This document shows positions 35,753 through 44,875 of a stretch of DNA of 64,000 bases, piece after piece. The position numbers and the translations under genes were made by a program. The DNA is taken from NCBI RefSeq assembly GCF_907164555.1, contig NZ_CAJQZC010000016.1:1-64000 (forward strand), read 5' to 3'. The notes under the pieces are model-generated. The model had not been told where the DNA came from. It searched no databases and worked only from the letters and a program-made list of their open reading frames with translations. This stretch comes from Paraburkholderia saeva (GTDB lineage Bacteria > Pseudomonadota > Gammaproteobacteria > Burkholderiales > Burkholderiaceae). The first letter of the stretch is position 1, and the number at the start of each line of letters is the position of its first letter.

Positions 35753-35970
35753 GCCTTCAACTTATAGCTAGTGGGGCATCCCTGAGCGATGTTGAGCGCA
35801 GCCTTGACCTGCTCGACGGTAAAGCCGAAGTATTTTCGATTGACCGAGAGCATGTCGGGATTTCTATCCCGACCCGATTGCTTGACACTGTCGGGGAGGC
35901 AAAGGTTAGAGAGGCGCTACGACACTTGACCGTCTATGACCTTTACTCGGGCGTTTGGAACGGACAGTAA
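35749..35970 (+). CDS. Hypothetical protein, second of a coupled pair
   Basis: This 73-residue protein (LIASGASLSDVERSLDLLDG, HVGISIPTRLLDTVGEAKV) is coupled to the preceding gene by an ATGA overlap. It is not recognised. The pair could be a small two-component module, but no toxin or antitoxin motif is visible. Confidence 0.5.
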   Translation: MSLQLIASGASLSDVERSLDLLDGKAEVFSIDREHVGISIPTRLLDTVGEAKVREALRHLTVYDLYSGVWNGQ

Positions 35971-36091
35971 TGCGTAGTCGAGCAAATTGGAACATCGACG
36001 GAAAATTGTCGACGATTCGAAGAGGGATATCGACCGTCGCTTCATGGCCGACGCCGGTCCGAACCGTCTGTCGTCATTTATGTCGAGAGAT

Positions 36092-36379
36092 TTAGTTGCG
36101 CTCGTGCGGATTCAGTTCCAGCAGTTGGCGTGCTAGCCGACTGGTGATCACCGGGCCGCATTTGGCGCAAACTCCGTTGTTGGTTGCCATGCCGCAGCAA
36201 GGACAAAACCACCTACCCAGATTGAACCGTGTCAACTTGTAGGATAAAGGGGGGGCCTTCAACGTGAGCGTCTCGAATTGCTCTCGAACGGAGATGCTAA
36301 ATAATGAGCCCGACAATGAGCATCGGAGCTCTCCCGGGGTGGCTTCAACGAGCTGTGCGGAACAGTAGGGACAGTGCAT
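36092..36379 (-). CDS. Small zinc-ribbon protein
   Basis: This 95-residue protein has three cysteine pairs typical of zinc ribbons: CPYCSAQ at the N-terminus, CPCCGMA in the middle and CAKCGP near the end. The intervening LTRFNLGRWF is hydrophobic. The role is unknown; such proteins often bind nucleic acid or act as adaptors. The TTA-rich, less GC-biased sequence sets it apart from the flanks. Confidence 0.65.
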   Translation of the reverse strand: MHCPYCSAQLVEATPGELRCSLSGSLFSISVREQFETLTLKAPPLSYKLTRFNLGRWFCPCCGMATNNGVCAKCGPVITSRLARQLLELNPHERN

Positions 36380-36951
36380 AGGCTGGAGTGTGTCGGTCGG
36401 ATTGATTGTTGACGATCTTGGGGGAGATGTCGAGCGTCTGAAATTGGCCGATTCTTGCCGCTAGACGTGCGATCGACGCGAACTCGACACCCACCTCGAC
36501 ACGTGTGGCAGCACGTGACCCGGAGCGGCCAGTCACGCTGCGCGCTCACTGGCAGAAACTGACCGGTCCGTACGTTCAGGGGGCATTTTCCGGAACGACT
36601 ATTCGACCTGGCCGCCGCTAGCCGGTCGCCACACCGACGGCGGCTTAAGCCAGCAAGGTGCTGGCACCTCCGTCGTCATGGTGTTTCTCGTCCGCGGTCC
36701 ACGTGGGAGTCCGTTGTTTTGCAAGGAGAAAAGTCGAGCACGCCTGGCGAGGAACCGGAAGCCTGGTACCTCATCGATCGTGAACAGGAAAACGGTCGTC
36801 ATGCCCTCAGAAAGAATGCTCACGATTACAACCGCCGTCGAGTTGAGGCGGAACGGTCGGTATCGGGGCAGCGCAGATAAAGTCACCGGAAGCGAATTCA
36901 AAGAGGCCCCTCGTTGGCGGGGCCTTGAGCTGCGAAATCGCCGTGTTTCTG
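36380..36951. other. Intergenic region without a supported gene
   Basis: The plus strand holds an uninterrupted frame ending near 36882 with EPEAWYLIDREQENGRHALR, which has protein-like composition but no usable start codon and may be a remnant. A terminator for the GG-peptide gene lies at its right end. Nothing else is recognised. Confidence 0.35.
36904..36925 (-). terminator. Terminator after the GG-leader peptide gene
   Basis: AGGCCCC (36904-36910) pairs with GGGGCCT (36919-36925) and is followed on the minus strand by CTTTG, a short T-run. It lies 27 bases past the stop. Confidence 0.5.
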
Positions 36952-37137
36952 TTAGTACGTCACCGAGGTCCCACTGCCAGTAAAACTGTGCTGGGTGGGA
37001 GCGTCATTTGCATAGTCGGAAACGGCCTGGATGATGTTCACGATCTGTTGCGGCAACCTGCCGCCGCTGACGGCGGTCATCGCAGTACGATCCATCTCAA
37101 CGGCTACGGGGAGGTCTTTGATTACTAGCGTGTTCAT
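36952..37137 (-). CDS. Small peptide with a double-glycine leader-like N-terminus
   Basis: This 61-residue product starts MNTLVIKDLPVAVEMDRTAM and continues TAVSGG, with the Gly-Gly at residues 25-26. This resembles the leaders cut by peptidase-containing ABC exporters. The remaining 35 residues (RLPQQIVNIIQAVSDYAND...) would be the exported part. A strong ribosome site (TGGAGAATCC) precedes the ATG and a hairpin follows the stop, so it is a self-contained gene. No exporter or modification enzyme is nearby. The gene looks real; the leader interpretation is inference. Confidence 0.6.
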   Translation of the reverse strand: MNTLVIKDLPVAVEMDRTAMTAVSGGRLPQQIVNIIQAVSDYANDAPTQHSFTGSGTSVTY

Positions 37138-37488
37138 TTGGATTCTCCAAAATTAAATGAGTCAGTCAGGAATGTCAGAGCTTCTTTTGAGGGTGTCCCC
37201 ACTCCTCGATGAGGATCAAGGCAAAGTGCGTGCCAAACGGGGGCGCCGCGGTAAGTAATCCCGCAACTGGTTGAAAATATTGGATTTTTAATGGCGGTCA
37301 GGGCGAATTGGCAGGCAGACGTGCGCGCTGCGGCTGGTGGCTGGGACCCAACTCTCCGTCTGGCGCTGTCGGTTAGATCGCGACATATGCGGTCCGCCTG
37401 CGTATCCCGTGTTTGTACGATGTCCTCGAGGCCTGGAATCCGGTCGAAGCCTGAGGACAATGAGTCTGTCGCGGACAGTCCCGCTTTC

Positions 37489-37757
37489 CTGCCGGGCTGC
37501 TATGGCCACCATGCTGCTTTGGCCTGCGATGGCGAAACTGCGCGCAGGCTCCTTCGTGCCGGCGTTTTTGAAATCACTTTCCTTGACGAGTACCTCCCCG
37601 ACATGAAAGGCAGTGCTGTCGCAGGGTCGCTGAGGGAAACGCCGGTTCGCTCAGCGGCTTTCCTCGTTTCAATGACGGGAGACGCTCACAGTCAGGGAGA
37701 CATTGCCCGGCGCTTCGATGTCTGTTTGCAAAAGCCGTTCTCCTGCGAGGCACTCAT
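37489..37757 (+). pseudogene. Response-regulator receiver domain remnant
   Basis: The frame YGHHAALACDGETARRLLRA, FLDEYLPDMKG (phospho-acceptor Asp), VSMTGDAHSQG (the Thr position) and CLQKPFSCEALM (Lys-Pro) is a receiver domain lacking its first strand and its acidic pair. It has no clear start, and coding is lost near 37757, where the opposite-strand VIT fragment begins. Confidence 0.65.
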
Positions 37758-37974
37758 GCGAAACCGATACGTACTCGCCTGTCGCCATCGACATCGCGCC
37801 GGCTACCCATCCAGCCAGGCCGGTCAGCACCAGACGGCCATGTTCGGCGTGCGTGGACGCGACGCCGATTATCAGACTTGCCGTCGAAATGATGCCGTCG
37901 TTTGCGCCAGGCACCGCAGCGCGTAGCCGGCCAATTGCCTTGATTCGACGCGGTTCCTTGTGAGCCTTGGGCAT
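37757..37974 (-). pseudogene. VIT-family transporter N-terminal fragment
   Basis: The first 72 residues of a VIT1/CCC1-type iron/manganese transporter are present (RLRAAVPGANDGIISTASLI, LAGWVAGAMSMATGEYVSVS). The sequence then changes to codons that belong to the receiver remnant on the other strand. The remaining 150 or more residues with the other membrane helices are absent, so it cannot function. Confidence 0.75.
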
Positions 37975-37992
37975 TCGCAGACCCTGGCGGTC

Positions 37993-38559
37993 TCAACCCT
38001 GATCACGCGACGGCCCTGCGTGGGGCAGCATCCGTTGCAGCACATGGTCTTTCAGAACAAAGCGATGGAACAGCGCTGCGACGACATGCAGACCAATCAA
38101 TGCGAAGAGCACCCATGCGAGGATGCCGTGCACATCCCCCATCTCGTGGCCGAAGGCCGAGCCCGGCTTGCTCAGCGCAGGATAGGGCACCAAGCCCAGC
38201 AAGCGGACCGTCCAGCCGCGTGAGGACGCGTTGATCCAGCCGAGCAGCGGCACCAGCACCAGGGTGGCGTAGAGGAGAACATGCGTTATGCGCGAGACGG
38301 CGCTGAGTAGCGGCGGCAGCTCATCCGGCGTGGGCCAATGCGTCAATCGCCAGATCACCCGGATTGCCATCACGGCGACGAGCGTCGCACCCACGCCAAG
38401 ATGCCAGGCGATCAGATTAACCGGCTGCGTGTCTTTGTGGACATCCGGCATCGTCCAGCCGATCACAAATTGCATTGCGACCAACAGGACGGTTAGCCAG
38501 TGCAGCGTGCGCGCGACTGCATCATATGCCGGACGCTGCATGTCGTAGACCTTAGCCAT
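37993..38559 (-). CDS. Cytochrome b561
   Basis: This 188-residue, four-helix inner-membrane di-haem protein of the bacterial CybB type oxidises quinol or scavenges superoxide. Conserved histidines lie in ARTLHWLTVLL, LIAWHLGVGA, ITHVLLYATLV and GLHVVAALFHRFV. The ATG follows GAGGAGCACGA. It is downstream of the broken VIT gene and has no obvious partner. Confidence 0.88.
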   Translation of the reverse strand: MAKVYDMQRPAYDAVARTLHWLTVLLVAMQFVIGWTMPDVHKDTQPVNLIAWHLGVGATLVAVMAIRVIWRLTHWPTPDELPPLLSAVSRITHVLLYATLVLVPLLGWINASSRGWTVRLLGLVPYPALSKPGSAFGHEMGDVHGILAWVLFALIGLHVVAALFHRFVLKDHVLQRMLPHAGPSRDQG

Positions 38560-39170
38560 TCGTGCTCCTCAGGTTGTCACGATTTGATGAACTGATGGGG
38601 CGCGCAGCCTGCGAATTTTGAACTGATAGCCCGAAAAAAACGCTGCACAAATCCGGTTAATGCTAGCGACCTTACCTTAAGGAAACCTGACGGAGGGCAG
38701 GGGCGATCCGGATCCTCGACTCCGCTGCTGTTTCCGCACAACCGCCAACGTAGCGTCGGCAAGACCGGGAGGCCGAGGTTTTCCGCTTGAATCACGGGAA
38801 CAGTTTGCGCCTGGCAGGCAACGTCACGGGCCGGCTTTTTGCTATTCCTCCATGCATCATCAATCAACGGTCTTCGCTGGGAACCCACATGCACGCGACT
38901 CGCTACCGCCAGTCGGCACCGCCACAGGAACGGCTCCCTTGCATTCGTTAGCAGCCGTATGTACCACCCGCTCTCTCGGGTCAAAGTTTGAATCCGATTC
39001 AAAATCCACGACGTCATATATCGCGGGTATTGGCGCCGGAAGGGTTCGCACTTCGCGGTCAGTGCCAACCACTTCGCACGTTCCCTGGTGAGCGGAATAC
39101 CTGCTCACGAAGCGTCCTGCGCAGGTCCAGACAATCGTGAGCAGCTTCTTTCGAGGGCAGGACCAGACCG
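38560..39170. other. Intergenic region of about 610 bp
   Basis: Long open frames exist on the minus strand (38577-39068 and 38860-39108), but neither has a ribosome site or recognisable family features, and they overlap each other. I regard the region as non-coding or a decayed repeat. Confidence 0.4.
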
Positions 39171-40055
39171 TCAGTCTGCGAAGACCGCCACGTGCTTCCG
39201 GATGAACGCCTCGACAGTCATGGGCGGGGTTCCCGTCAGTTCTTCGACCAGTGTATTGGTACCAGCGAAAATGCCATTTTGGTAGTCGACCGCGACAGAC
39301 AGAAGATGCTGTGAAAACGCATCGCTAAATTTCGAGTCGGTATTCAAACGCTTTTCGAACATATCGAGGTCGATCGGCTCGTACTTCACTTCCCGGCCCA
39401 GAACCTTGCTCATTTCATCAGCAATTTGATGATGGTTCATCTCGACGGGGCCGTATAGCGGGTAGACCTTGCCAGCGTGCGGAACTGGATCACGAAGAAT
39501 CGCAGCGATGACGCGCCCCTGGTCTTCTGCTGCAATCGGTGCGTGACGCCCGTTACCAAAGGGCAGCCTCAATGTTCCGTCCTTTTTGACGTTTGCAACC
39601 TGGCCGGGATAGGTTAACCATTGTGCGAAGAACGTCGGGCGAATGTGGGTGACCGGGGTTCCCGACCAGTCAAATACCCTCTCCGAGATCCAGTGATCAC
39701 GTGCCGCGTGACTTGTTGCATTCCTGCGAGCGGAAATTTGCGACATGTTCACGATCCCGCTGATTCCAGCCTCCCGGGCCGCCTGAGCAAAATAGACGCT
39801 CGCCTGTATTCCCCCTGCTTCGATTGGGTAGACAAAGTACGCCGAAAAAATGCCCTCGAGAGCCCGTGCCACGTCGTCCAGACTGGAAAGGTTGCCGACC
39901 AAAACCTCGACTCCACGCGACTTCAGTCGTTCCGAACGTTGGTCCTCGTTCCGCACCAGTGTGCGTACCTTTTCACCAGCCGCTAAAAGCGCTTCCGTCG
40001 CTGCTCCGCCGGTATCGCCTGTCCCTCCGGCAACAAAAATTTTCTGATCAGACAT
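39171..40055 (-). CDS. NmrA-like NAD(P)-binding oxidoreductase
   Basis: This 294-residue Rossmann protein has the dinucleotide motif VAGGTGDTGGAATEAL at residues 8-23, TLVRNEDQRSERL and FAQAAREAGISGIVNMSQIS. It is in the atypical short-chain reductase group that includes NmrA and quinone-sensing QorB-like proteins. It may be a redox sensor or reductase. It belongs to a run of minus-strand genes with two Tat-exported hydrolases and a broken aldo-keto reductase. Confidence 0.82.
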   Translation of the reverse strand: MSDQKIFVAGGTGDTGGAATEALLAAGEKVRTLVRNEDQRSERLKSRGVEVLVGNLSSLDDVARALEGIFSAYFVYPIEAGGIQASVYFAQAAREAGISGIVNMSQISARRNATSHAARDHWISERVFDWSGTPVTHIRPTFFAQWLTYPGQVANVKKDGTLRLPFGNGRHAPIAAEDQGRVIAAILRDPVPHAGKVYPLYGPVEMNHHQIADEMSKVLGREVKYEPIDLDMFEKRLNTDSKFSDAFSQHLLSVAVDYQNGIFAGTNTLVEELTGTPPMTVEAFIRKHVAVFAD

Positions 40056-40202
40056 TTCGTACGCTCCACGCTGAAGGGAAAGGGGGACTGGGTCTGTGGC
40101 ATGTCGTAGTGCTTGATCAAACTCGCGCGAGGTAGCTTGCCTGAGTCAATCGACGAACGGGTTCGCCTGGACCGGGAATCGTTCACCCGGCTGGCTCACC
40201 TG

Positions 40203-41357
40203 CTACAACCCGCTCGTCTTGAGCCACGAACGAATGGCTTGAACAAGCTCAATCTTGCACTCAAGCGGAAGCCAGTGGCCAGCGGGCAGGTTCGTTATGG
40301 AAAGGTCGGCGCAGGCGCCGCGCATCGGTTCTCCGAGGCGACTGCGGTTGATGTCGCAAATCGCGTCCCAATCACCGTTGACGAACAAAACGGGCTGGCG
40401 TAGCTGGCCGCCGTCCGGCGCCGTGTGCGCGTAGGCAATGTTGGCGGCGTCGTTCAGGTACCAGGCATTGACCGAACGGAAACCACTGACATCGAATGCA
40501 TCGGCCAGCGCCTTAAAGTCGGTGGGCGTCCAGAGCGCTGGATCAGGCGGCGTCGCCGGGGCGCGATACGCCGAGCCATAACGCCCACCGTTTTTTGTGA
40601 TCAAGGCGGACGGAGAGACCTGGCCGATCGCTGCAGGATTGCCGCGCCGATAGAGCGACGCGAGCGTTGCCGGGATGTCCGCCTCGAAATCGCTAACCGT
40701 CTGGCTGAAGTGCGTCAGGTAAAAGCGGAAGTAATCCCACTGCCCGTCCGGGTATTGATCGGCCGGGTACAACTGACGGTCAATCAGCTGCACGAGATTC
40801 GGCAGCGCGAAACCCTCGGGAAAGTAAGGGACTGAGATCAGCACCACGCCGCGACTGCGCGCCCCGTGGTGCGCAGCCAGCGCTCCGGCCACCGGGCTTC
40901 CCCAGTCGTGGCCAACCCAGATTGCCGGGCGCGCTCCCAAATGGTCGTGTAGTTCGACCATGTCGTCGACGATCGCGCTCAAGGCGTAGGCCCCGGAGGC
41001 GGCCGGCGCCGCTGAGCCACCGTAACCCCGCATGTCCGGTGCAACGCAGTGCCAACCTTCGGACGCGAACGCCTCGATCTGCGCGCGCCACATCAGGCCG
41101 ATCTCGGGCCAGCCGTGGAGAAAGATCATCAGCGGCCCATCGGCCGGCCCGGCCGCCAGGTAGCACGTTGTGTGGCGCGGCGAACTGAAGGTATGCGCGG
41201 TCAGATTCGGGACGCTATCTGAACTGGCGCTCGCGACTACCGTGCCGCCGGCAGCGCCAGACCCAGCCCCAGCCCCCAAAGCTGCCTTACTCATCAACAG
41301 GCTTGCACCAAAGGCGGTTCCATCGGCGAGCAGGGTGCGACGCGACATAGCTGACAT
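40203..41357 (-). CDS. Tat-exported alpha/beta hydrolase (epoxide hydrolase-like)
   Basis: From the ATG at 41357 (384 residues) it has a twin-arginine-like signal SRRTLLADGTAFGASLL. The hydrolase core shows HGWPE (oxyanion HGxP), GHDWGSP (nucleophile Asp in G-H-D-W-G), VNGDWDA and AGHWLPLE (catalytic His). GHDWG is the epoxide hydrolase/dehalogenase signature. It would act in the periplasm. The substrate is unknown. It overlaps the upstream reductase pseudogene region and resembles the second hydrolase at 42028. Confidence 0.82.
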   Translation of the reverse strand: MSAMSRRTLLADGTAFGASLLMSKAALGAGAGSGAAGGTVVASASSDSVPNLTAHTFSSPRHTTCYLAAGPADGPLMIFLHGWPEIGLMWRAQIEAFASEGWHCVAPDMRGYGGSAAPAASGAYALSAIVDDMVELHDHLGARPAIWVGHDWGSPVAGALAAHHGARSRGVVLISVPYFPEGFALPNLVQLIDRQLYPADQYPDGQWDYFRFYLTHFSQTVSDFEADIPATLASLYRRGNPAAIGQVSPSALITKNGGRYGSAYRAPATPPDPALWTPTDFKALADAFDVSGFRSVNAWYLNDAANIAYAHTAPDGGQLRQPVLFVNGDWDAICDINRSRLGEPMRGACADLSITNLPAGHWLPLECKIELVQAIRSWLKTSGL

Positions 41358-41377
41358 AAAGAGGTCTGATTTAGTCA

Positions 41378-41914
41378 CGATTGATTACAGGAAAGGTTTG
41401 CGGACTCACCTGCTCCGGGTCTGGTCCGCCACGTTCGCCGGTGTCGAGTTCGCTGATTGCCTGAACTTCCCCCGACGCAAGTGCGAAGTCGAAGAATCGC
41501 CCGAACGCGTCCCTCCTCGAGAAGCTTAAGCGAGGCTTTGTAAGCATCGATAGTTGCTTCGAAAGCAGAAGGAACCGGCCAATGGATCAGATACAGGTCC
41601 AGGACATCGAATCCCAGCCTCAGAAGACTTCGGTCAAAAGCCCGAAGGGTCCGATCGTAGCCATAGTCGGTGATCCACACCTTGGTCGTCACGAAGACGT
41701 CCTCCCGACGGACGCCGGACAAGCGGATACCTTCCCCAACCTGCTGCTCGTTCATATAGGCCGCGGCGGTATCGATCAGCCTGTATCCATTTGCGACTGC
41801 CGATCTGACCGCAGCTACGGTTTTCTCAGGCTCGCTACGAAACACCCCAAGTCCGAATGCGGCCATCTCAATTCCATTGTTCAACCTGTACACGGGACTT
41901 TTGCCTGTCACCAT
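41378..41914 (-). pseudogene. Aldo-keto reductase with internal deletion
   Basis: The N-terminal half is intact: LNNGIEMAAFGLGVF, DTAAAYMNEQQVGEG with the catalytic Tyr, TTKVWITDYGYD and LYLIHWPVP. After EEGRVRAI, the point where GVSNF is expected, the sequence jumps to the C-terminal segment FDFALASGEVQAISELDTGE, which is in a different frame. About 90 codons are missing and the frame is shifted, so the protein is not functional. Confidence 0.8.
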
Positions 41915-42027
41915 CGTTAAATCCGTTTCAGCTGGATGTCTTTCGCCGGCACGCTGCTGCAAAGTGTGTGGGATCGGGTGCCGTCACGCAGGATAGAGTC
42001 CCTTCCTCGTATCAATCCCATTGCAAG

Positions 42028-43122
42028 TCAGGTGGGCGTTACGGTTTGCAGAAACTTCACGAGTTGCTCATTGACCACGTCAGGGGCTTCGTGTTGTACC
42101 CAGTGGCCCACATTGTCGAGTTCGAGACCGCCAATGAGACTGGGAACGCCGGAGCGCATCTGGTCCACGGTCAGCGGATAGAGCGCTTTCAAGCCATCCG
42201 CCTTCCCCCAGATGAAAAATGAAGGCTGGGTAATCCTGGCGCCCTTCCAGGGAGCGGAGAGGTAAAAGTACGGTTCAGCGGCCCGATAGTAGTTCAGGGC
42301 ACCGTGAAAGCCGGCGCGCTGAAATTCCCCCACGTTATGAGCAACGTAATCAGGCTCCGCCCATGACGGTAACGGTCCGGGGGCCGCACGGTGAAGGCTG
42401 CGTGCCGGATCCATCGGATTCCACCGCTTGTCTGCGGGAGCGGAGCCCGATGCCCAGTACAGGATTCCTGGAATGGTCACCGTGGCGTCGGCCCAGATCT
42501 GATCGGCGTCCGGCCGGATCTGTTCGAACATGTAGAAATCATCCTGGTGGCCGGACTTGCGCATCTTCTCGAAGACGCTGACATCCCCACGAGGAACGAA
42601 TGGCACGCTCAGACAGAACACGGCCTTGAATCGATCGGGACGCATCAGCGCCGCTTGCCACACATGCGTTGCACCCCAGTCGTGACCCACGAGGACAGCG
42701 CCCTGAATCTTCAACGCATCGAGCAGGCCCACCAGATCACCGACTGTTTGCAGTGGCGTGTACAAGGTTGGGTCTGTCGGCGCCGAACTGCGTCCGTAGC
42801 CGCGCATATCAGGAGCAATTGCCCGATATCCGGCAGACGCCACGGCTTTCATCTGCCGGCGCCACGTGTAGGAAGTGTCTGGAAACCCGTGGCAGAAGAG
42901 TACGGCTGGCCCCTCTCCCTGTTCGGTTACGTGCAGGGTGATGCCATTGGTATTGACGTCGTACTCCTTGATACCGGGTACGCCGCCGGTCCCAGGGCTT
43001 TGCGCCTGCGCCCCGCGGTCCAGGAGCAGGCTTGCACCAATGGCCGTCCCGCTCGCGAGGAACGCGCGGCGCGAGATAGAGGGTGCAGGAATAGACGCTG
43101 TTCCAAAGAGGTTGCTTTCCAT
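42028..43122 (-). CDS. Second Tat-exported alpha/beta hydrolase (epoxide hydrolase-like)
   Basis: From the ATG at 43122 (364 residues), a twin-arginine signal SRRAFLASGTAIGASLLL precedes the hydrolase core. It has FCHGFPDTSYTWRRQM, DMRGYGRSSAP, GHDWGATHVW (nucleophile Asp), FIWGKADGLK (acid) and NVGHWVQHEAP (His). It is a paralogue of the hydrolase at 40203. The gene is divergent from the GlxA-type regulator, which is the best candidate for its control. Confidence 0.85.
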   Translation of the reverse strand: MESNLFGTASIPAPSISRRAFLASGTAIGASLLLDRGAQAQSPGTGGVPGIKEYDVNTNGITLHVTEQGEGPAVLFCHGFPDTSYTWRRQMKAVASAGYRAIAPDMRGYGRSSAPTDPTLYTPLQTVGDLVGLLDALKIQGAVLVGHDWGATHVWQAALMRPDRFKAVFCLSVPFVPRGDVSVFEKMRKSGHQDDFYMFEQIRPDADQIWADATVTIPGILYWASGSAPADKRWNPMDPARSLHRAAPGPLPSWAEPDYVAHNVGEFQRAGFHGALNYYRAAEPYFYLSAPWKGARITQPSFFIWGKADGLKALYPLTVDQMRSGVPSLIGGLELDNVGHWVQHEAPDVVNEQLVKFLQTVTPT

Positions 43123-43347
43123 TGAGGTTCTCGATTGGTCCGATGTGAGACTCGGGAATCCGCTAATGGTAGAAGCCCTCAAAAAGGCGGGAAGGACGTA
43201 TTTCCGACAATTCTGGCCATGCTGGCGCGGCCACTCTTATCGGCATCAGGATCGCTGGTTAGAATTACCGTACAGCAGGCGACGGCTCGCGCCGGGCGCC
43301 GGCGTGCGGGACGTAACGTTATGTCCTGCTATTTTCCGGGACCTACC

Positions 43348-44295
43348 ATGCTGCGCATTGGCTACATCGTCGTTCCAGGCTTCCAGGTCATGGTTTTCGG
43401 CGGACTAACCGTGTTTGAGCTCGCAAACCGACTGACCAGTGAGCCGTACTACGAGATCCGTCTGATATCTGAAAGCGGTGGGCCGGTTCAAAGTTCTCTC
43501 GGATATTCCGTCATGACGGATAGTTTCGCTGAAGGTGGGTTCGATACGGTGATCATCGGCGGCGTCATCACTGGCGCGCACCTGGCGAGCGCCGCACTGA
43601 TTGAATATTTGAAAAGCGCGGTGAAAAACACCCGGCGCGTTGCCTCAATGTGCACGGGCGCGTTCTTTTTGGCTCAGGCCGGCGTTCTGGACAATCGGCG
43701 TGCCACGACTCACTGGGCGCACGCGCGCGAATTGCAAACGACGTATCCGAAAGTCATGGTCGAAGAAGATCGGATATTTATCGTGGACGGTCCGGTATGG
43801 ACATCTGCGGGCATGACTGCGGGGACCGATCTCGCGGTTTCGATGGTGGAACGAGACCTCGGTGCGAAGGTAGCGCGAATTGTCGCCAAGCGAATGGTCA
43901 TGTTCCATCGACGTGCCGGCGGACAATTACAGCACTCCACACTGCTGGACCTCGATGCTAAAACTGACAGGATACAAACCGCACTGGTTTACGCGAAAAG
44001 CAATTTGCACACCCCGCTGACGGTCGACAGACTGGCTGAAGCTGCCAATCTGAGTGTGCGGCAATTCACCCGGGCGTTCCGTGAGGAGACCGGGCAATCA
44101 CCTGCGAAAGCTGTCGAGAACTTGCGGTTGGAAACAGCGCGTCTCATGGTCGAGCAGGGCAGGCTGCCGATTGACGTCGTTGCGCGAGAAACGGGTTTTG
44201 CTGATCCAGACAGAATGCGCCGTGCGTTTCTGCGAGCTTTCGGTGAACCACCCCAGGCTATTCGCCGCAACGCGCGTGAGCACGCCGACAATTGA
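43348..44295 (+). CDS. GlxA/FtrA-type AraC regulator
   Basis: This 315-residue transcription factor has an N-terminal DJ-1/PfpI-like domain (LRIGYIVVPGFQVMVFGGLT, VASMCTGAFFLAQAGVL, RATTHWAHA) and a C-terminal AraC DNA-binding domain (LAEAANLSVRQFTRAFREET, DVVARETGFADPDRMRRAFL). An alternative in-frame ATG at 43321 exists; I prefer 43348, which gives the usual MLRIGY start. It is divergent from the second hydrolase, sharing a promoter region of about 225 bases, and likely controls the hydrolase/reductase group. Confidence 0.85.
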   Translation: MLRIGYIVVPGFQVMVFGGLTVFELANRLTSEPYYEIRLISESGGPVQSSLGYSVMTDSFAEGGFDTVIIGGVITGAHLASAALIEYLKSAVKNTRRVASMCTGAFFLAQAGVLDNRRATTHWAHARELQTTYPKVMVEEDRIFIVDGPVWTSAGMTAGTDLAVSMVERDLGAKVARIVAKRMVMFHRRAGGQLQHSTLLDLDAKTDRIQTALVYAKSNLHTPLTVDRLAEAANLSVRQFTRAFREETGQSPAKAVENLRLETARLMVEQGRLPIDVVARETGFADPDRMRRAFLRAFGEPPQAIRRNAREHADN

Positions 44296-44875
44296 GGTAT
44301 CAACTACCTGTCATGAGCACGGCGCACGGTCCAGAATTTCGCATCAATCGAATGACCGATAACGTCGAAGTTGCGGTCGTCGCTCGCACATTCGCGACGG
44401 GTTCTTAGTGGCCGGTTCTTGCCGGTCGCCGACCGTCGACAACTCAAAGCTGCACCTTATTTCGGGTGCGATGCGGAGGCATCGCTTGACGGAAGTCGTT
44501 AGCAAGTTGCTGATTTTTCCGGGTTGCCGGTCCACGGAATTCCATCTTCCTTCAGCGATGAGGGAGCACGAAAGCGGGCGCCTTTTTGCGCGATAACGCA
44601 TTTGCCGGTTACACTGGCGCTCATGCAAACCCGCCCAATCCTTCGTCTGCGTCCGGCCGCCCTCGCTTCGGCGAGCGTCGTTGCGTGCGTTTGCGCGATG
44701 GCTTCGGCAATGGCTTGCGCAGCAACGCAAGCCAAAGCAAAAAAACAGCTGCTCATCTGACCGGAGCCTGCTGTTCCGTCAGATGTGTGACGGAGCAGCG
44801 AGTTCAGGTCCATCCTCGATGTCCCTTCCCGCACTGCCTGACGGAATCGATACGGTCACGTTTCGAGGATTAGTC
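44296..44875. other. Intergenic region with a possible signal-peptide remnant
   Basis: At 44623-44760 the plus strand encodes 45 residues, MQTRPILRLRPAALASASVV onward, with the profile of a signal peptide ending near AMACA and then a lysine-rich AKAKKQ. It stops at once after a run of seven A residues. It could be the beginning of a lost secreted protein, broken by slippage at the A-run. No other gene is supported in this stretch. Confidence 0.35.

Noticed and set aside
36599-36901. Minus-strand frame of 100 codons
   Set aside because: No ribosome site or family features; it overlaps a better-looking but start-less frame on the other strand.
38577-39108. Overlapping minus-strand frames between cytochrome b561 and the NmrA-like gene
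   Set aside because: The two frames overlap each other, have no ribosome sites and show no recognisable domain. They are more likely a decayed repeat or non-coding DNA.
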